Positions 1-10,000 are shown, counted from the first letter of the stretch. The stretch is 64,000 bases of DNA from Clostridium sp. Marseille-P299 (GCF_900078195.1 NZ_FJVE01000005.1:139001-203000), one strand, 5' to 3'. Notes: a model not told the origin generated them from the letters alone. Made by a program: numbers and translations.

Positions 1-878
1 AGCTTATTTCTTGTGTACACAGACATTGCGTTTTTACTATCCCCGAAGAACTGCGTGCATTCTTTCTAAACGAACGCACTCTTCTTGGTGAACTTTTTCA
101 TTCAGTCCGTGATGCAATTCTTCGTATGTTTTCTAAATTGAATAAATCTGAAAACTTTACTCCTGGTATTGTTTGTGTTCTTCATACCTTTGGTCGAGAT
201 TTGAAGTGGAATCCTCATATCCATGCTCTTATCTCTGAAGGTGGAGCTGGCAACCATACTCCCTGGCGTATTGTTAAACACTTTGATTATCACTTTCTAC
301 GGAAAGCTTTTCGAAAAGTTCTTTTGGATCGCTTAACGAATCGTATCGGTCCTTCTTTTCGTAAAATAAAAAATGAAATGTATACGCTACATTCTGATGG
401 GTTTTACGTTCGTGCAAAGCCGAATGATTGTACTCCTGATCAGACTGTGAAATATATCACTCGCTACCTTGGCAGACCAGTAATCGCTTCCTCACGTATT
501 GATCACTATGATGGTGAACAAGTTACTTTCCATTATAAAAAACATGAAGATAATTCTCTTGTAACCGAAACAATTCCTGCACTTGATTTCATCAAGCGCC
601 TGATTATACATATACCTGAAAAACACTTTAAAATGGTGCGATACTACGGTATTTATGCCAAGCATCACAAGCAGGAAAAACATCTTTTTAAATATCTTTC
701 TGATGAAAAACGTAAGTTCTTAAAATCCCTGCTTGATTGGAGACAATCAATTCTTTTAAACTTCGGATATGATCCTTTAAAATGTTCGAAGTGTGGCTCT
801 TCTATGTTGGTTCTAGAAGTTTACCACAAAAAAACTGCACTATTTGAACAATATCGAAAGGCAATGGGATATGGATAA
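1..878 (+). CDS. IS91-family transposase, 5'-truncated by window edge
   Basis: The frame is open from base 3 to the stop at 876-878, so the gene starts outside the window. The first visible residues (CVHRHCVFTIPEELR) match the start of the Y2/HUH region of IS91-type rolling-circle transposases. The metal-binding HUH motif is seen in WNPHIHAL, and the tyrosine motif region reads VKYITRYLGRP. A C-terminal CxxC (CSKCGSS) is present. By family knowledge the protein nicks and religates single strands at the element ends. A GCGAAGT/ACTTCGC hairpin follows at 959-976. A short decayed copy of this C-terminus occurs at 22224-22265. The family call is firm; whether the copy is active cannot be told because its 5' end is missing. 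Confidence 0.85.
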   Translation, partial: LISCVHRHCVFTIPEELRAFFLNERTLLGELFHSVRDAILRMFSKLNKSENFTPGIVCVLHTFGRDLKWNPHIHALISEGGAGNHTPWRIVKHFDYHFLRKAFRKVLLDRLTNRIGPSFRKIKNEMYTLHSDGFYVRAKPNDCTPDQTVKYITRYLGRPVIASSRIDHYDGEQVTFHYKKHEDNSLVTETIPALDFIKRLIIHIPEKHFKMVRYYGIYAKHHKQEKHLFKYLSDEKRKFLKSLLDWRQSILLNFGYDPLKCSKCGSSMLVLEVYHKKTALFEQYRKAMGYG

Positions 879-1475
879 ATCCAATCTCTAATTTCTTTCT
901 CAAACGTCAAATAATGCAGTTCGAACCAAAAACAAAAAACATCATAATCAAAGTCATCGCGAAGTCCGCACTTCGCTCTTTTGTCATGCAATTTTTTATT
1001 TCTATTCTATTATACACTATTTTTCAGATTTGAGAAGTTTCCTAATAATCAAAAAACGCCATATCCTAAGGATACGACGTGTTTTAAGTCAGCAAAAATA
1101 CACCTTTAAAGGTAGTTTTTCAACTACATTCCCTTAAACGTGATTTTTAATCTTTTACTTTTCAATCCTTAGTTTTTTATACTGGGAAGTTTTCGAACCA
1201 GTCTAGGTAAATTACCTAAGTTTTAATACCTTGGTAGTATAACATCTTTCATCCAATTAGTAAATAAATTCGTTTATTTTTAAACTGGGAATCAAATGGC
1301 TCCTTAAGCTTCAACTTCTTCTTAAATTTAAACATAATAAATCCCAAATACCTATTAATTTAAACATTCCATAATTTCATATATCCTATAAATCTTAAAT
1401 TCCAATCAATCTGAAACATCCATAATTTCAAGCATCCAATAAAGCTCAAACACTCCATAAATCTCAATTGCCTAG
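879..1475. other. 600-bp AT-rich intergenic region
   Basis: No credible gene. It holds a GC-rich hairpin (959-976, GCGAAGT/ACTTCGC) just past the transposase gene, possibly the 3' end of the IS91-type element, a GTTCGAAC palindrome at 919-926, and a TATCCTAAGGATA palindrome near 1061-1073. The stretch at 1320-1470 is a run of degenerate short AT-rich repeats downstream of the GH32-like gene. Confidence 0.5.
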
Positions 1476-2957
1476 TTAGATTTCAATATCCCACCATTTC
1501 AAGCTTGCAGAATTACTTCTAACCTTTACCACATATTCTTTTTCTCTTTTAAAAATCCTAGTAGTTAATACCTCTTCCCCATCATTTAAAAATATCTCGG
1601 CAGAGGAGGAATCTAGTAAAATACGTATTTCACTTAAATGCTTTAATCGGATTTCTCGTTTTGACCTTCCATAGCCCATTCCACCTACAAATTTCATTGA
1701 GAATTTTTGTTTCTTTCTATCATAGATAAGTTTCAATATATTATTAATGTCAACGTTACATTCTCTACTCTCTTTTGCGTATGAAAGTATGATTTCAGAA
1801 GTATTTTTAAGTATTACTTCTAATTCTTCTTTAATAATTTCTGACTGGCCATTTTTTCGAAGCATTTCAAATTCCTTAATAGGGCTTTGAAATAGCTTTC
1901 CCTCCTTAAGAGCTAATTCCCTGGGTATTGTTAAGCAATGCTGCCATCCAAGTTCCTTCGTCGGGTTTATATACAGATTATTAGGTATCCCCATTAAAGC
2001 AATCATAATCACACGTTCGTTTCTATCCATAAAGGTCTGGGGAGCGTAAAAATCAAACCCTTTATCCCATTCATGAAACTCCCCCAACACATAATCATCT
2101 ATGGATTTACCTTCTATAAAATAATATCCCACTTTATAATCATCACTTGTTTTATTAACTCTAGTAATATATTCCACATTACTTTTCACATCATTTCTAA
2201 AACTATTCATAGATTGATCCTGAGATGGATCATTTAGCATGTTAATACTCAGTATTGGTTTATTATCTAAATAAAAAAAATCAGGACACTCAAATATATC
2301 AAACTCTTCTTTCACATCTAGTTTTTTCTTATATTCCCATTTTATCTTATCCTTAGAAGTAAAGAAAAGTATCATTCCACCCCCATTGATTAACCTTACA
2401 GCATGCACCATAAAGTGTGCTTCATTTTCCTGCCAAACCTTAGGACCACAGACTCTACCAGAAGCCATTTCATTATAATCTGTACTCTTTAAGACAACTA
2501 ACTTATCTGAGTACACATCATTAAAGTATGAATCCTTAGATACTTTAACAACTATTGTATTGAACTCATATCTTTCTAGTTCATTACTCTCAGCTTGTTG
2601 TATCACTTTGCCTGTATAATAAAAATACATTTCCTTGCCTATCATAAGGGTACTTCCGGAAAATACTCCATCTTTATCAATATTTTGATCCGCTATAATA
2701 GGCACTCCAACATACATAAAATGAAGCAAATCTCTGCTTTTATATAATGAAAAACACTGTCCATTTCTATCAATATCCATTGGTGAATACTGAATAAATA
2801 CATAGTAATCACCATCACAGTCACAAAGTCCACTAGGTTCATATATTCCACCGACTGGAGGCATGACATGATATTTTTGCTGATATGGATCTACTTGTCT
2901 TCGTTTCTTATGTGCTTTTTCTATATTAAAAATATGCTCTCGAAGGCTTAATTTCAT
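1476..2957 (-). CDS. GH32-like protein with altered catalytic motifs
   Basis: The 493-aa product has the five-bladed propeller landmarks of glycoside hydrolase family 32 (levanase/invertase/fructosidase): YEPSG near residues 39-43, FSGSTLM at 99-105, GPKVW at 171-175, FECPDFF at 222-228 and FYAPQTF further on. In active GH32 enzymes the nucleophile is the Asp of NDPNG; here that position is Glu40. The RDP motif that stabilises the transition state reads CGP (170-172), so its Asp is missing. The acid/base Glu of the EC motif (Glu223) is kept. There is no signal peptide, so the protein is cytoplasmic. The start has a GGAGTT ribosome binding site. The gene stands alone with no sugar transporter beside it. 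It may be a sugar-binding or altered-specificity protein rather than a normal fructosidase. Confidence 0.8.
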   Translation of the reverse strand: MKLSLREHIFNIEKAHKKRRQVDPYQQKYHVMPPVGGIYEPSGLCDCDGDYYVFIQYSPMDIDRNGQCFSLYKSRDLLHFMYVGVPIIADQNIDKDGVFSGSTLMIGKEMYFYYTGKVIQQAESNELERYEFNTIVVKVSKDSYFNDVYSDKLVVLKSTDYNEMASGRVCGPKVWQENEAHFMVHAVRLINGGGMILFFTSKDKIKWEYKKKLDVKEEFDIFECPDFFYLDNKPILSINMLNDPSQDQSMNSFRNDVKSNVEYITRVNKTSDDYKVGYYFIEGKSIDDYVLGEFHEWDKGFDFYAPQTFMDRNERVIMIALMGIPNNLYINPTKELGWQHCLTIPRELALKEGKLFQSPIKEFEMLRKNGQSEIIKEELEVILKNTSEIILSYAKESRECNVDINNILKLIYDRKKQKFSMKFVGGMGYGRSKREIRLKHLSEIRILLDSSSAEIFLNDGEEVLTTRIFKREKEYVVKVRSNSASLKWWDIEI

Positions 2958-3237
2958 GATATTAACTCCTACTAATTTTTATATGGTAAATACGCATTAC
3001 TCTCTATAATTACCAATAATGTAAAAAGCATTCATGATAGCCCCTTCTATCAGCTTTCTATCGGTTTTATCAGCTTTCTATCTGTTTTTATCGACTTTCC
3101 TTAAGAATAAAAATTGCGCTTCGCATACTCTCCCGAGCAATTACTTATATAGCACACCTTTTGTTCCGCGGGCGTAACTGCGCATCCTTAGCGGAGCGAT
3201 TTTAAATAATAGGACGTAATTTATATCATAAAAAAAA
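2958..3237. other. intergenic region with short direct repeats and a GC-rich patch
   Basis: About 280 bases without a gene. At 3049-3100 a unit of about 21 bases (TATCAGCTTTCTATC plus a T-rich tail) is repeated two and a half times. At 3112-3210 a stretch richer in G and C than its surroundings contains two inverted GCGCTTCGC/GGAGCG-like segments; its role is unknown. Confidence 0.4.
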
Positions 3238-3274
3238 GAAAGAATGAGAGATAAACTACGACACTCATTCTTTC
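3238..3274 (-). terminator. terminator of the chemoreceptor gene
   Basis: Perfect 11-bp stem (GAAAGAATGAG/CTCATTCTTTC), followed on the minus strand by a run of eight T residues. It lies 25 bases beyond the stop of the chemoreceptor. Confidence 0.85.
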
Positions 3275-3299
3275 CAATAATTTCGAAACAACTATTACA

Positions 3300-5444
3300 T
3301 TATATCTTGAATATGTTAATGGCTGTATCTAACATCCCAACATTTCGATTTAGACTTTCCGACTCCTCATTTAACTTATGAATCATCTCCTTTTGCTGTA
3401 CAATTGTAGAAGTTACTTGCTCTGTAGTTGCTGCTGTTTCTTCAGCCACTGCCGCAATTGATTCCATTGCCCTTTGTGTATCATTCTTAGCAAGTTCGAT
3501 ATTACCCATGCCATTTGTAATATTCTCTAAGTCATGAGCGATGTCTAAAACAAAGTCTGTAATATTATTAAACATCTCAACATTGGAATTCATAGCTATC
3601 TCTTGAGCCATAACTATTTTATCCGTTTTATTTGTGGTTTGCACAACATTTTTCATATACATTTGAATATCACCAATGATATCCTTAATCTCTGTAGATG
3701 CTTCTAGGGTTTTTGTAGCAAGATTTCTTATTTCACTTGCAACTACCCCAAAACCCCTTCCAGCATCCCCTGCTCTAGCAGCCTCAATTGCAGCATTTAA
3801 CGATAGTAGATTCGTTTGCTCCGCAATTTCATTGATTACTTTTACGATGGTTTCTATCATAGAGGATTGCTTTTCAAGAGCTATCATAGATTCCGTTAAA
3901 ATAGCCGTTGCTTGTTTTGTTTCCGTCGTTCTCTCTCTTAAAGTTTCAATGGAGGATTTACCACTTTGAGCTATATCCTGGGTTTTTCCTATTATATTCT
4001 TTATTTGGGTTATCGTATCACATACTTCTTCAATACGTTCTGAAAGGAAGACCATTTTATTCAAACAATTATTGGTATCCTCTGCTTGTTCAATAATTCC
4101 TGATTCGATACTTTACACTGCAAAATTAATATCTGTACTTGTTGCTAAAAGTTCGTCAGCGCTATGATTTAATATTCCCGAAGAATTTGTAACTTGCTTA
4201 CTAACTCCAATTGCTTGCTCAATCAAACTCTTTACGCCTTTTAACATCTGATTTGTACTATTAGAGAGTAACTGAAATTCATCATTTCTCTTTACATCCA
4301 TTAAAAATGTCAAATCACCATCGGAAGCCTTTTGCATACCACTTGCTAGTTTATTAATTGTCTTAGCGATACCGGAAGATATGAATACTCCAATGAGAAT
4401 CGCTATGATAGCCGCAAGAATAACAATACCCACTGTTACATTCTTGATATTCGTTGCAGCCGCTAAAATAGTTGCTTTCGGTACTAAACCACAAAGCATT
4501 AATCCTGTTTCTCCCACCTTTGAATACAAGAATAAGTAATCTTCTCCGTTGATATCTGTGTATTCATATCCTTTATCAAGTTCATTATCAAGCATTAGCT
4601 CTTGATATATACCCAAATTGCTAACTGATAACTTATCTTCGTCCATTGCTTTAATTTCTCTGCCATCTCTCGTTATTAATGTAATTTTAGCATCATCGCT
4701 TACATCCACTTCAGTTAAAAGGCTTAAAATATTATTTAATTTTAAATCGATAAATAAGTAACCATCACCTTTACTTAATTTTCTCATCAATGATAAAGAA
4801 TACATATTAGTATCCTTTTCAGCAATCTTATCAAGATATGTATGTTTACCAATCCAGGCATTATTACTGCCTGAACTCGCTCCAACTTGATATTCTTCAC
4901 TCTCCATAAAATCATTATAGTCAAAGGAATTTAATGTTCCAAGTGTAGAGGCTGTCGATGCCAAAGGAGAAACAATTGTCATGGCATAAATATAATCCTC
5001 GCTTGCCGTTAAGGTTAATAAATTCGTATTAATGGTTCGTAAGGAAGACATTGCATCTGTAGAGTTCACCTTATAAATCCCTTGATACAGATTCGTTACT
5101 TCTGTATTAGTCAACACCTGAATTGCTTTGGAATTAACGGTATCCGTTATTATTTCGATACATTTTGCGGTCATATCAACGGCAGTTAAAGAAGCACTTT
5201 CATACTTTTCAATTACTGCTTTTTTAGCACTTTGATATGAAATTGATCCCAATATCACAATAAAGGCTACAGGAATCATAAATGCCGCAATTAATTTAAT
5301 TTTAATTCCTATCCTTAATTTCTTTTGTAAAAGACCTTCCTCTTTTTCTTTCTTTTTACGTTCTTTTTGATTATTCCTATCTGTATTTTGTTTCATCATC
5401 TTGCTTTGTATTGCCTGTCTGCGCATCGATTTCCCATCCCTCAT
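3300..5444 (-). pseudogene. methyl-accepting chemotaxis protein split by an in-frame TAA
   Basis: The amino half (4116-5444) has a basic start, a membrane segment near residues 50-70, an extracellular dCache-like sensor, a second membrane segment and a HAMP domain. It ends at a TAA at 4113-4115. Reading on in the same frame gives [20 protein letters not shown], which joins to the carboxy half (254 residues from the Met codon at 4062-4064) with the MCP hairpin tip ([21 protein letters not shown]). There is no frameshift: one base change (for example GAA to TAA) accounts for the break. Together the frame spans 715 codons, a normal receptor length. The carboxy half has no obvious ribosome binding site. 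Most likely a recent nonsense mutation or a base-calling error; stop readthrough is less likely. Confidence 0.9.
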
Positions 5445-5610
5445 ACGACTACACCTTCTCTTTCTGGCAAATTATAATGATTCACAAATCCAGTATACTA
5501 TCATTTACGACATAAAAATACCCAATTTTTTACTACAAGTTACCCTAAAAATAAGAGTATTCGACTTATATCCTTGTTTTAATTACTTTGTTTCATTTTG
5601 GGTACAAAAA

Positions 5611-5644
5611 GGGGCTGTAGCAAAGTTAGAATCGCTACATCCCT
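5611..5644 (-). terminator. terminator of the flavodiiron-DUF438 operon
   Basis: Inverted repeat GGGGCTGTAGC/GCTACATCCCT with one mismatch, followed on the minus strand by TTTTTG. It lies just past the DUF438 gene. Confidence 0.75.
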
Positions 5645-5665
5645 CTTAAAATGAATCTATATGAA

Positions 5666-6880
5666 CTATTCAGAAACCAATCTCTTTTCCCCAGTGATTT
5701 CTTGAATGGATTTTATATTTTGTGTAACTTCTAATACTCCAAGGTAATCGCCGCTATCAGAACGAACAGCAAAATAACTAATTAGTATATATTTATCTCC
5801 TAAGTGAAGCCAAAAATCCTCGCGATCTTTTCTTCCTGTCTTAAAATCTTCTACTATCTTTTCAACAATGTGTACGCTTGCTGGTGGATGACAATTTGAT
5901 ACATTTCGGCCTATGACAGATACTGTTCTTGGAAAAACTCGTTCTTTCCCTTGTGAAAAATACTTTACAGTATCGTTCTTATCAACAAAGGTAATATCCA
6001 CTGGAAGTGTATCAAAGATACGAACTAATTCCTCCACATTTAATACCCCTGTAGGCATTTTAATAGTGCCTTCCACTTCTGTATTGTTTGCTTCATTAGA
6101 TTCTTCTTTTTCTTGTTTTTCCTTAATTGTAGGCTTCCATTCAGGAACATGGTCCAATAAACAATAACCAAACTCAACAGAATCCTTTGCAATCTGTACC
6201 CATTCCTCTATGGTCAGATTTTCATGCAATATTGGTAAAAGAATATTCTCTTCTTTAAAAATCATTTCTTCTATACGATGCAATACCGTTTCAATATAAT
6301 TTTTTAACTCATTCAAGTCTTCCTTTTCAATCTTAGCTTTTATTTCTTTTAGTTGCTCACGGATTTCATCATCAACACCCCACATTACCATAGGTGGCGC
6401 TGTAATTCCATACTTCTCCATATAAGGAAAGAATATATTTTCTTTTTTCTTATAATGACGGTCAATTTCAAAAAGATTCTCAAACTGCTTTGCAAGTGCA
6501 TCAACGCTTTCATTGGCTGGTAAGTTTGATAATTGATTTTTAATCTCATGAATAAGCTTTTCTAACGCCCTGTTTTCTTGTTTTAATACATATGCTGGAT
6601 GACCAGGAATGTCTGATTCTTCTTTAGGTTGGTGAATTTCCTCAATAGAACCTTTAAAAACAGACGCATGAACATCACATAGGCGTTGAACTTCCGTAAT
6701 GGGTAGCCCTTCGGATATTAGAGCTTGCTCCGCCTGTGAAATTTCATCAGCTGATACTCCATGAAATATCGTAGCAAATATATCACGAACTTCTTCTACA
6801 CTTTTACCTTCGTGTAACTGCGATATAATTTCTTTTAATTTTTCTTTTCTAAATTCACGATTATTAATTTCAGCACTCAT
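5666..6880 (-). CDS. DUF438 / hemerythrin / PAS protein
   Basis: A 404-aa soluble protein with three parts: an N-terminal DUF438 domain (about 10-80), a hemerythrin-like HHE four-helix domain (about 95-245, with HPAYVLKQE, FEIDRHYKKKE and EEMIFKEENILLP placed to bind a di-iron centre), and a C-terminal PAS domain (about 280-395, with TFVDKNDTVKYFSQG and SVIGRNVSNCHPP). Family knowledge suggests sensing or binding of oxygen or NO. It starts 36 bases after the flavodiiron gene and shares its terminator, so the two are probably one operon used in oxidative or nitrosative stress. The ribosome binding site is GGAGG-like. Confidence 0.85.
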   Translation of the reverse strand: MSAEINNREFRKEKLKEIISQLHEGKSVEEVRDIFATIFHGVSADEISQAEQALISEGLPITEVQRLCDVHASVFKGSIEEIHQPKEESDIPGHPAYVLKQENRALEKLIHEIKNQLSNLPANESVDALAKQFENLFEIDRHYKKKENIFFPYMEKYGITAPPMVMWGVDDEIREQLKEIKAKIEKEDLNELKNYIETVLHRIEEMIFKEENILLPILHENLTIEEWVQIAKDSVEFGYCLLDHVPEWKPTIKEKQEKEESNEANNTEVEGTIKMPTGVLNVEELVRIFDTLPVDITFVDKNDTVKYFSQGKERVFPRTVSVIGRNVSNCHPPASVHIVEKIVEDFKTGRKDREDFWLHLGDKYILISYFAVRSDSGDYLGVLEVTQNIKSIQEITGEKRLVSE

Positions 6881-6916
6881 TTTATCGCCTCCTTACAACT
6901 TTTTTAACTATATAAT

Positions 6917-8110
6917 TTATTTCAAGACAGCCTTTGCAAATTGTTTTCCATATTCTTTGCAATTATTTAGTTCTGTATCATCTGGGACCCATTGAGAGCG
7001 ATATCCGTCATTAACAATATGAAAACCACATTCAAGAAGACCTTTTGTTAATTGTTTTACAGCTTCACCACCCCATCCATAGCTACCAAACGCTACTGCA
7101 CTTTTATTCTTTAGTTTTAATCCTTTTATCATTTCTAATATTCCACCAATTGAGAATAGATATCCATTATTGATAGTTGAGGAACCAAGTAAGATTGCTT
7201 TTGAACGGAATACTTCGGTAAGAATATCATTTTTATCATCTTTTGATGAATTCATTAACTTTATTTTAGTAGCTGGAGACACTTCTTGAATTCCTTCTGC
7301 CATGGCTTCCGCCATTTTTCTAGTGGAATTCCACATTGTGTCATAAACAAAGGTAACTTGATCTTCTTGGTAATTATCAGCCCATCTTAAGTACTGCTCA
7401 ACAATTTGTGTTGGATTATCCTTCCAAATAACTCCATGACTCGGGCAGATCATAGAGATTGGTAAATTTAACGCTAAAATTTCATTTATTTTCTTTTTCA
7501 CAAATGTATTAAATGGTGTCAAGATATTCGCATAGTATTTCATTGCCTGCTCATATAATTCACCCTGATCCACTTTATCGTTAAATAGTAATTCAGACGC
7601 ATAATGTTGACCAAAACCATCGTTACTAAATAAAATATTTTCACCAGTAAGATATGTAAACATCGTATCTGGCCAGTGTAACATTGGAGCCTCAATAAAA
7701 ATGAGTTTATTCGTTCCAAGATCTAAGGTGTCGCCTGTTTTTACAATAACGAAATTCCAATCCTCATGATAATGCCCTTTAATAATTTTTGCGCCATTTG
7801 CTGTACAATAAATAGGGGTGTTAGGAATTTCTCTCATTAACTCAGGAAGAGCGCCACTATGGTCAATTTCATTATGATTTGCAACAATGTAATCAATTTC
7901 TTTTAAGTCAATTTCTTGCTTTAGCCTTGATACAAACTCTTTATCAAATGGCTGCCACACCGTATCGATTAAAGCTACTTTCTTATCTCGAATTAAATAA
8001 GAATTATAGGAAGAACCTCTATCGATTGAATATTCGTCTCCATGAAATTTCTTTAAATCCCAGTCAATTTTTCCGACCCATGTTACTTTATCTGTTACTT
8101 TTTTACTCAT
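6917..8110 (-). CDS. flavodiiron protein (O2/NO reductase)
   Basis: The 397-aa protein has the full two-domain layout. The N-terminal metallo-beta-lactamase domain carries the di-iron motif HNEIDH (residues 79-84), with further His ligands in MLHWPDTMF and PSHGVIW. The C-terminal flavodoxin domain begins at about residue 250 (VTFVYDTMWNSTRKMAEAMA, the FMN phosphate loop). Family members reduce O2 to water or NO to N2O in the cytoplasm of anaerobes, fed by rubredoxin or NADH:rubredoxin reductase; no rubredoxin gene is adjacent. The start has a GGAAGGTGA ribosome binding site. A TAAC-N4-GTTA palindrome lies about 110 bases upstream, next to a Crp/Fnr gene, which suggests control by that regulator. 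Confidence 0.95.
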   Translation of the reverse strand: MSKKVTDKVTWVGKIDWDLKKFHGDEYSIDRGSSYNSYLIRDKKVALIDTVWQPFDKEFVSRLKQEIDLKEIDYIVANHNEIDHSGALPELMREIPNTPIYCTANGAKIIKGHYHEDWNFVIVKTGDTLDLGTNKLIFIEAPMLHWPDTMFTYLTGENILFSNDGFGQHYASELLFNDKVDQGELYEQAMKYYANILTPFNTFVKKKINEILALNLPISMICPSHGVIWKDNPTQIVEQYLRWADNYQEDQVTFVYDTMWNSTRKMAEAMAEGIQEVSPATKIKLMNSSKDDKNDILTEVFRSKAILLGSSTINNGYLFSIGGILEMIKGLKLKNKSAVAFGSYGWGGEAVKQLTKGLLECGFHIVNDGYRSQWVPDDTELNNCKEYGKQFAKAVLK

Positions 8111-8211
8111 AGTAAATCACCTTCCTATGTTTTATTTTTTGTTTATTACTAGACTTCTCGTCTAAAATCTTTTGTATTTGCTTCTGTAAATATAGTAACA
8201 GTGAAACAAAA

Positions 8212-8246
8212 AAAGTTCCGTAACATATGTTACGAAACTTTTTATT
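8212..8246 (-). promoter_or_regulatory. 30-bp inverted repeat: crp terminator and likely Crp/Fnr operator
   Basis: A near-perfect inverted repeat with one mismatched pair, centred on GTAACATATGTTAC (8220-8233). On the minus strand it is followed by seven T residues, so it reads as the terminator of the Crp/Fnr gene ending at 8262. The centre is also a twofold-symmetric site of the Crp/Fnr type. A TATATT -10 candidate for the flavodiiron gene lies at 8189-8194, putting the palindrome about 43 bases before the inferred start of transcription, the usual place for a class II activator. The operator role is inference. Confidence 0.65.
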
Positions 8247-8261
8247 TATTTGTTTTTTAAC

Positions 8262-8936
8262 TTATAAATATTGTTGTAATTCATCTTGATCTAGGATTTG
8301 AATTACTTTTCGATTTGTTCTAATTAGACCGTCCTTTTGCATATCCATTAATTCTCGAGATAAAGAAGGCCTTGCAACACCTAAGAAATCAGCTAATTCT
8401 TCTCGATTCATCCCTAGTTCTACCATTCCATCTTCTTTTACATTTTGTAAAAGAACTCGTGCAATCTTTTGCCGTAACGAACTGCTGGACATAATCTGTA
8501 ATTTTCGATTCAAATAGAATGCCTTTTGGGAAAGAATTGAAAGCATGTTTGATATTAATAAGTTATGGTAAATGCAATTTTTAGCGCATCTATGATAAAA
8601 ATAACTTCCAGGTATTAATAAAACCTTCGATGGAACCACTGCAATCGCATAATTATCGTAATTCTTATGATTCAAAAATAGAAATACTTCACCAAATATC
8701 TCTCCTTTTTGATTTATTGATGTGATAATTACTCGCTTACCAGCCACCGTATCACTGCATACATCAACAACCCCCTCCAAAAGAATATAAAGATATTTAG
8801 GTTCATCTTGTTGATAGAATATACTCTCATCTTTATTATAGTTGATAACTTCTGAACCACTACACAATAAACAATCGTTAATATCCTCATCTGTCATATT
8901 CGCAAATAGAGGGCATGTTTTTAATGTGGAAAGCAT
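8262..8936 (-). CDS. Crp/Fnr-family transcription regulator
   Basis: A 224-aa protein. The cyclic-nucleotide-type beta roll spans about residues 15-130 (YLYILLEGVVDV, GEIFGEVFLF), then the long dimer helix, then a winged helix-turn-helix (REELADFLGVARPSLSRELMDMQKDGLI). It has no Fnr-type N-terminal Cys cluster; Cys residues at 8, 22, 25, 118 and 122 are scattered. This is the layout of HcpR-like regulators that control nitrosative-stress genes in anaerobes. It follows the pyridoxamine kinase gene by 10 bases, so both are probably cotranscribed. Its neighbours in the other direction (flavodiiron, hemerythrin) are likely targets. Confidence 0.85.
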   Translation of the reverse strand: MLSTLKTCPLFANMTDEDINDCLLCSGSEVINYNKDESIFYQQDEPKYLYILLEGVVDVCSDTVAGKRVIITSINQKGEIFGEVFLFLNHKNYDNYAIAVVPSKVLLIPGSYFYHRCAKNCIYHNLLISNMLSILSQKAFYLNRKLQIMSSSSLRQKIARVLLQNVKEDGMVELGMNREELADFLGVARPSLSRELMDMQKDGLIRTNRKVIQILDQDELQQYL

Positions 8937-8946
8937 TATTAATCAC

Positions 8947-9813
8947 CTATTTCTCGTTTTCATCTGACTTACTAGGGTTCATAAGCTTTGCAAAATCTCC
9001 TAAGCTATATTCAAAGTTAACACCAAAACGATTGTCTGTTTTTGCTTCATAGGTACGCTGGATCGCCTGGGTCGTAAAGTTTACCGCTATTTCAGTTGCC
9101 TTATTTAAATCAAATCCATTTAATAAAGCACCTAATAGGTAACTACCAAATACATCTCCTGTACCATGATAAGATCCTGGTATCTTGTCATGGAAAATAT
9201 AATTAATTTCTTTCGTCTTCTTATCATAAGTTGCAGCGCCAATCTGACTTTCATCAAAGTAAACACCTGTTAAAACAACTTTTTCTGGGCCTAGCTCACC
9301 TAACTTTACAAGTAACTGTTCAATATATTCCTTTGTATATGGGCCCTTTATATATTCCTCATTAAGCATTAAAACAGCTTCAGTCATATTTGGTACAATA
9401 ACATCCGCCTTTGCGCATAATTTAGCCATTCCCTTCGGAAAATCTGGTGAAAATGTAGAATAAAGCTTTCCATGGTCTGCCATAACTGGGTCTACAAATT
9501 TTAAAGTTCCTTCATTTTCGTATAAATCAAAAACTTTTGCGATAATATCTAATTGTTCAAAAGATCCTAAGTAACCAGTGTAAATGGCATTAAAACCAAT
9601 ATCTATTGTTTTCCAATGATTCGCAATTGGTAGAATATCATCGGTAAGATCCCTGTAAGTAAATCCTGTAAAACCACCAGTATGGGTGGATAAAACTGCG
9701 GTAGGTATAATACTTGTTTCTATACCTGCTGCTGATAACACTGGTAATGCTACTGTTAAGGAACAACGTCCAAAGCAGGATATATCATGAATTGCTACAA
9801 CTCTTTTTTGCAT
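8947..9813 (-). CDS. pdxY: pyridoxamine/pyridoxal kinase
   Basis: A PfkB/ribokinase-fold kinase of about 288 aa that phosphorylates pyridoxal or pyridoxamine for PLP salvage. Typical sequences are VVAIHDISCFGRCSL at the N-terminus, GYLGSFEQ, VDPVMADHGKLYS, and the anion-hole motif GSYHGTGDVFGSYL with the catalytic Asp. The Met codon at 9811-9813 is preferred over the one six codons upstream because AAAGAGGTG lies 6 bases before it. A TAACCAGT/ACTGGTTA inverted repeat (9908-9954) sits upstream and may be a control site. Confidence 0.9.
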   Translation of the reverse strand: MQKRVVAIHDISCFGRCSLTVALPVLSAAGIETSIIPTAVLSTHTGGFTGFTYRDLTDDILPIANHWKTIDIGFNAIYTGYLGSFEQLDIIAKVFDLYENEGTLKFVDPVMADHGKLYSTFSPDFPKGMAKLCAKADVIVPNMTEAVLMLNEEYIKGPYTKEYIEQLLVKLGELGPEKVVLTGVYFDESQIGAATYDKKTKEINYIFHDKIPGSYHGTGDVFGSYLLGALLNGFDLNKATEIAVNFTTQAIQRTYEAKTDNRFGVNFEYSLGDFAKLMNPSKSDENEK

Positions 9814-10000
9814 AGGAAGCACCTCTTTCATTCTCTTCTTAAAACTCTTGTAGAAAGATATATATATGTATGCTGTCTATACTAGAGCAAATCTGATATG
9901 CTTACAATAACCAGTTTCATATTTTTTAATAAGTCCAGATTGAAATACTGGTTAATAATAAAGACACGGAATTATACCAGTAAAATGCTTCTCAACTAAC

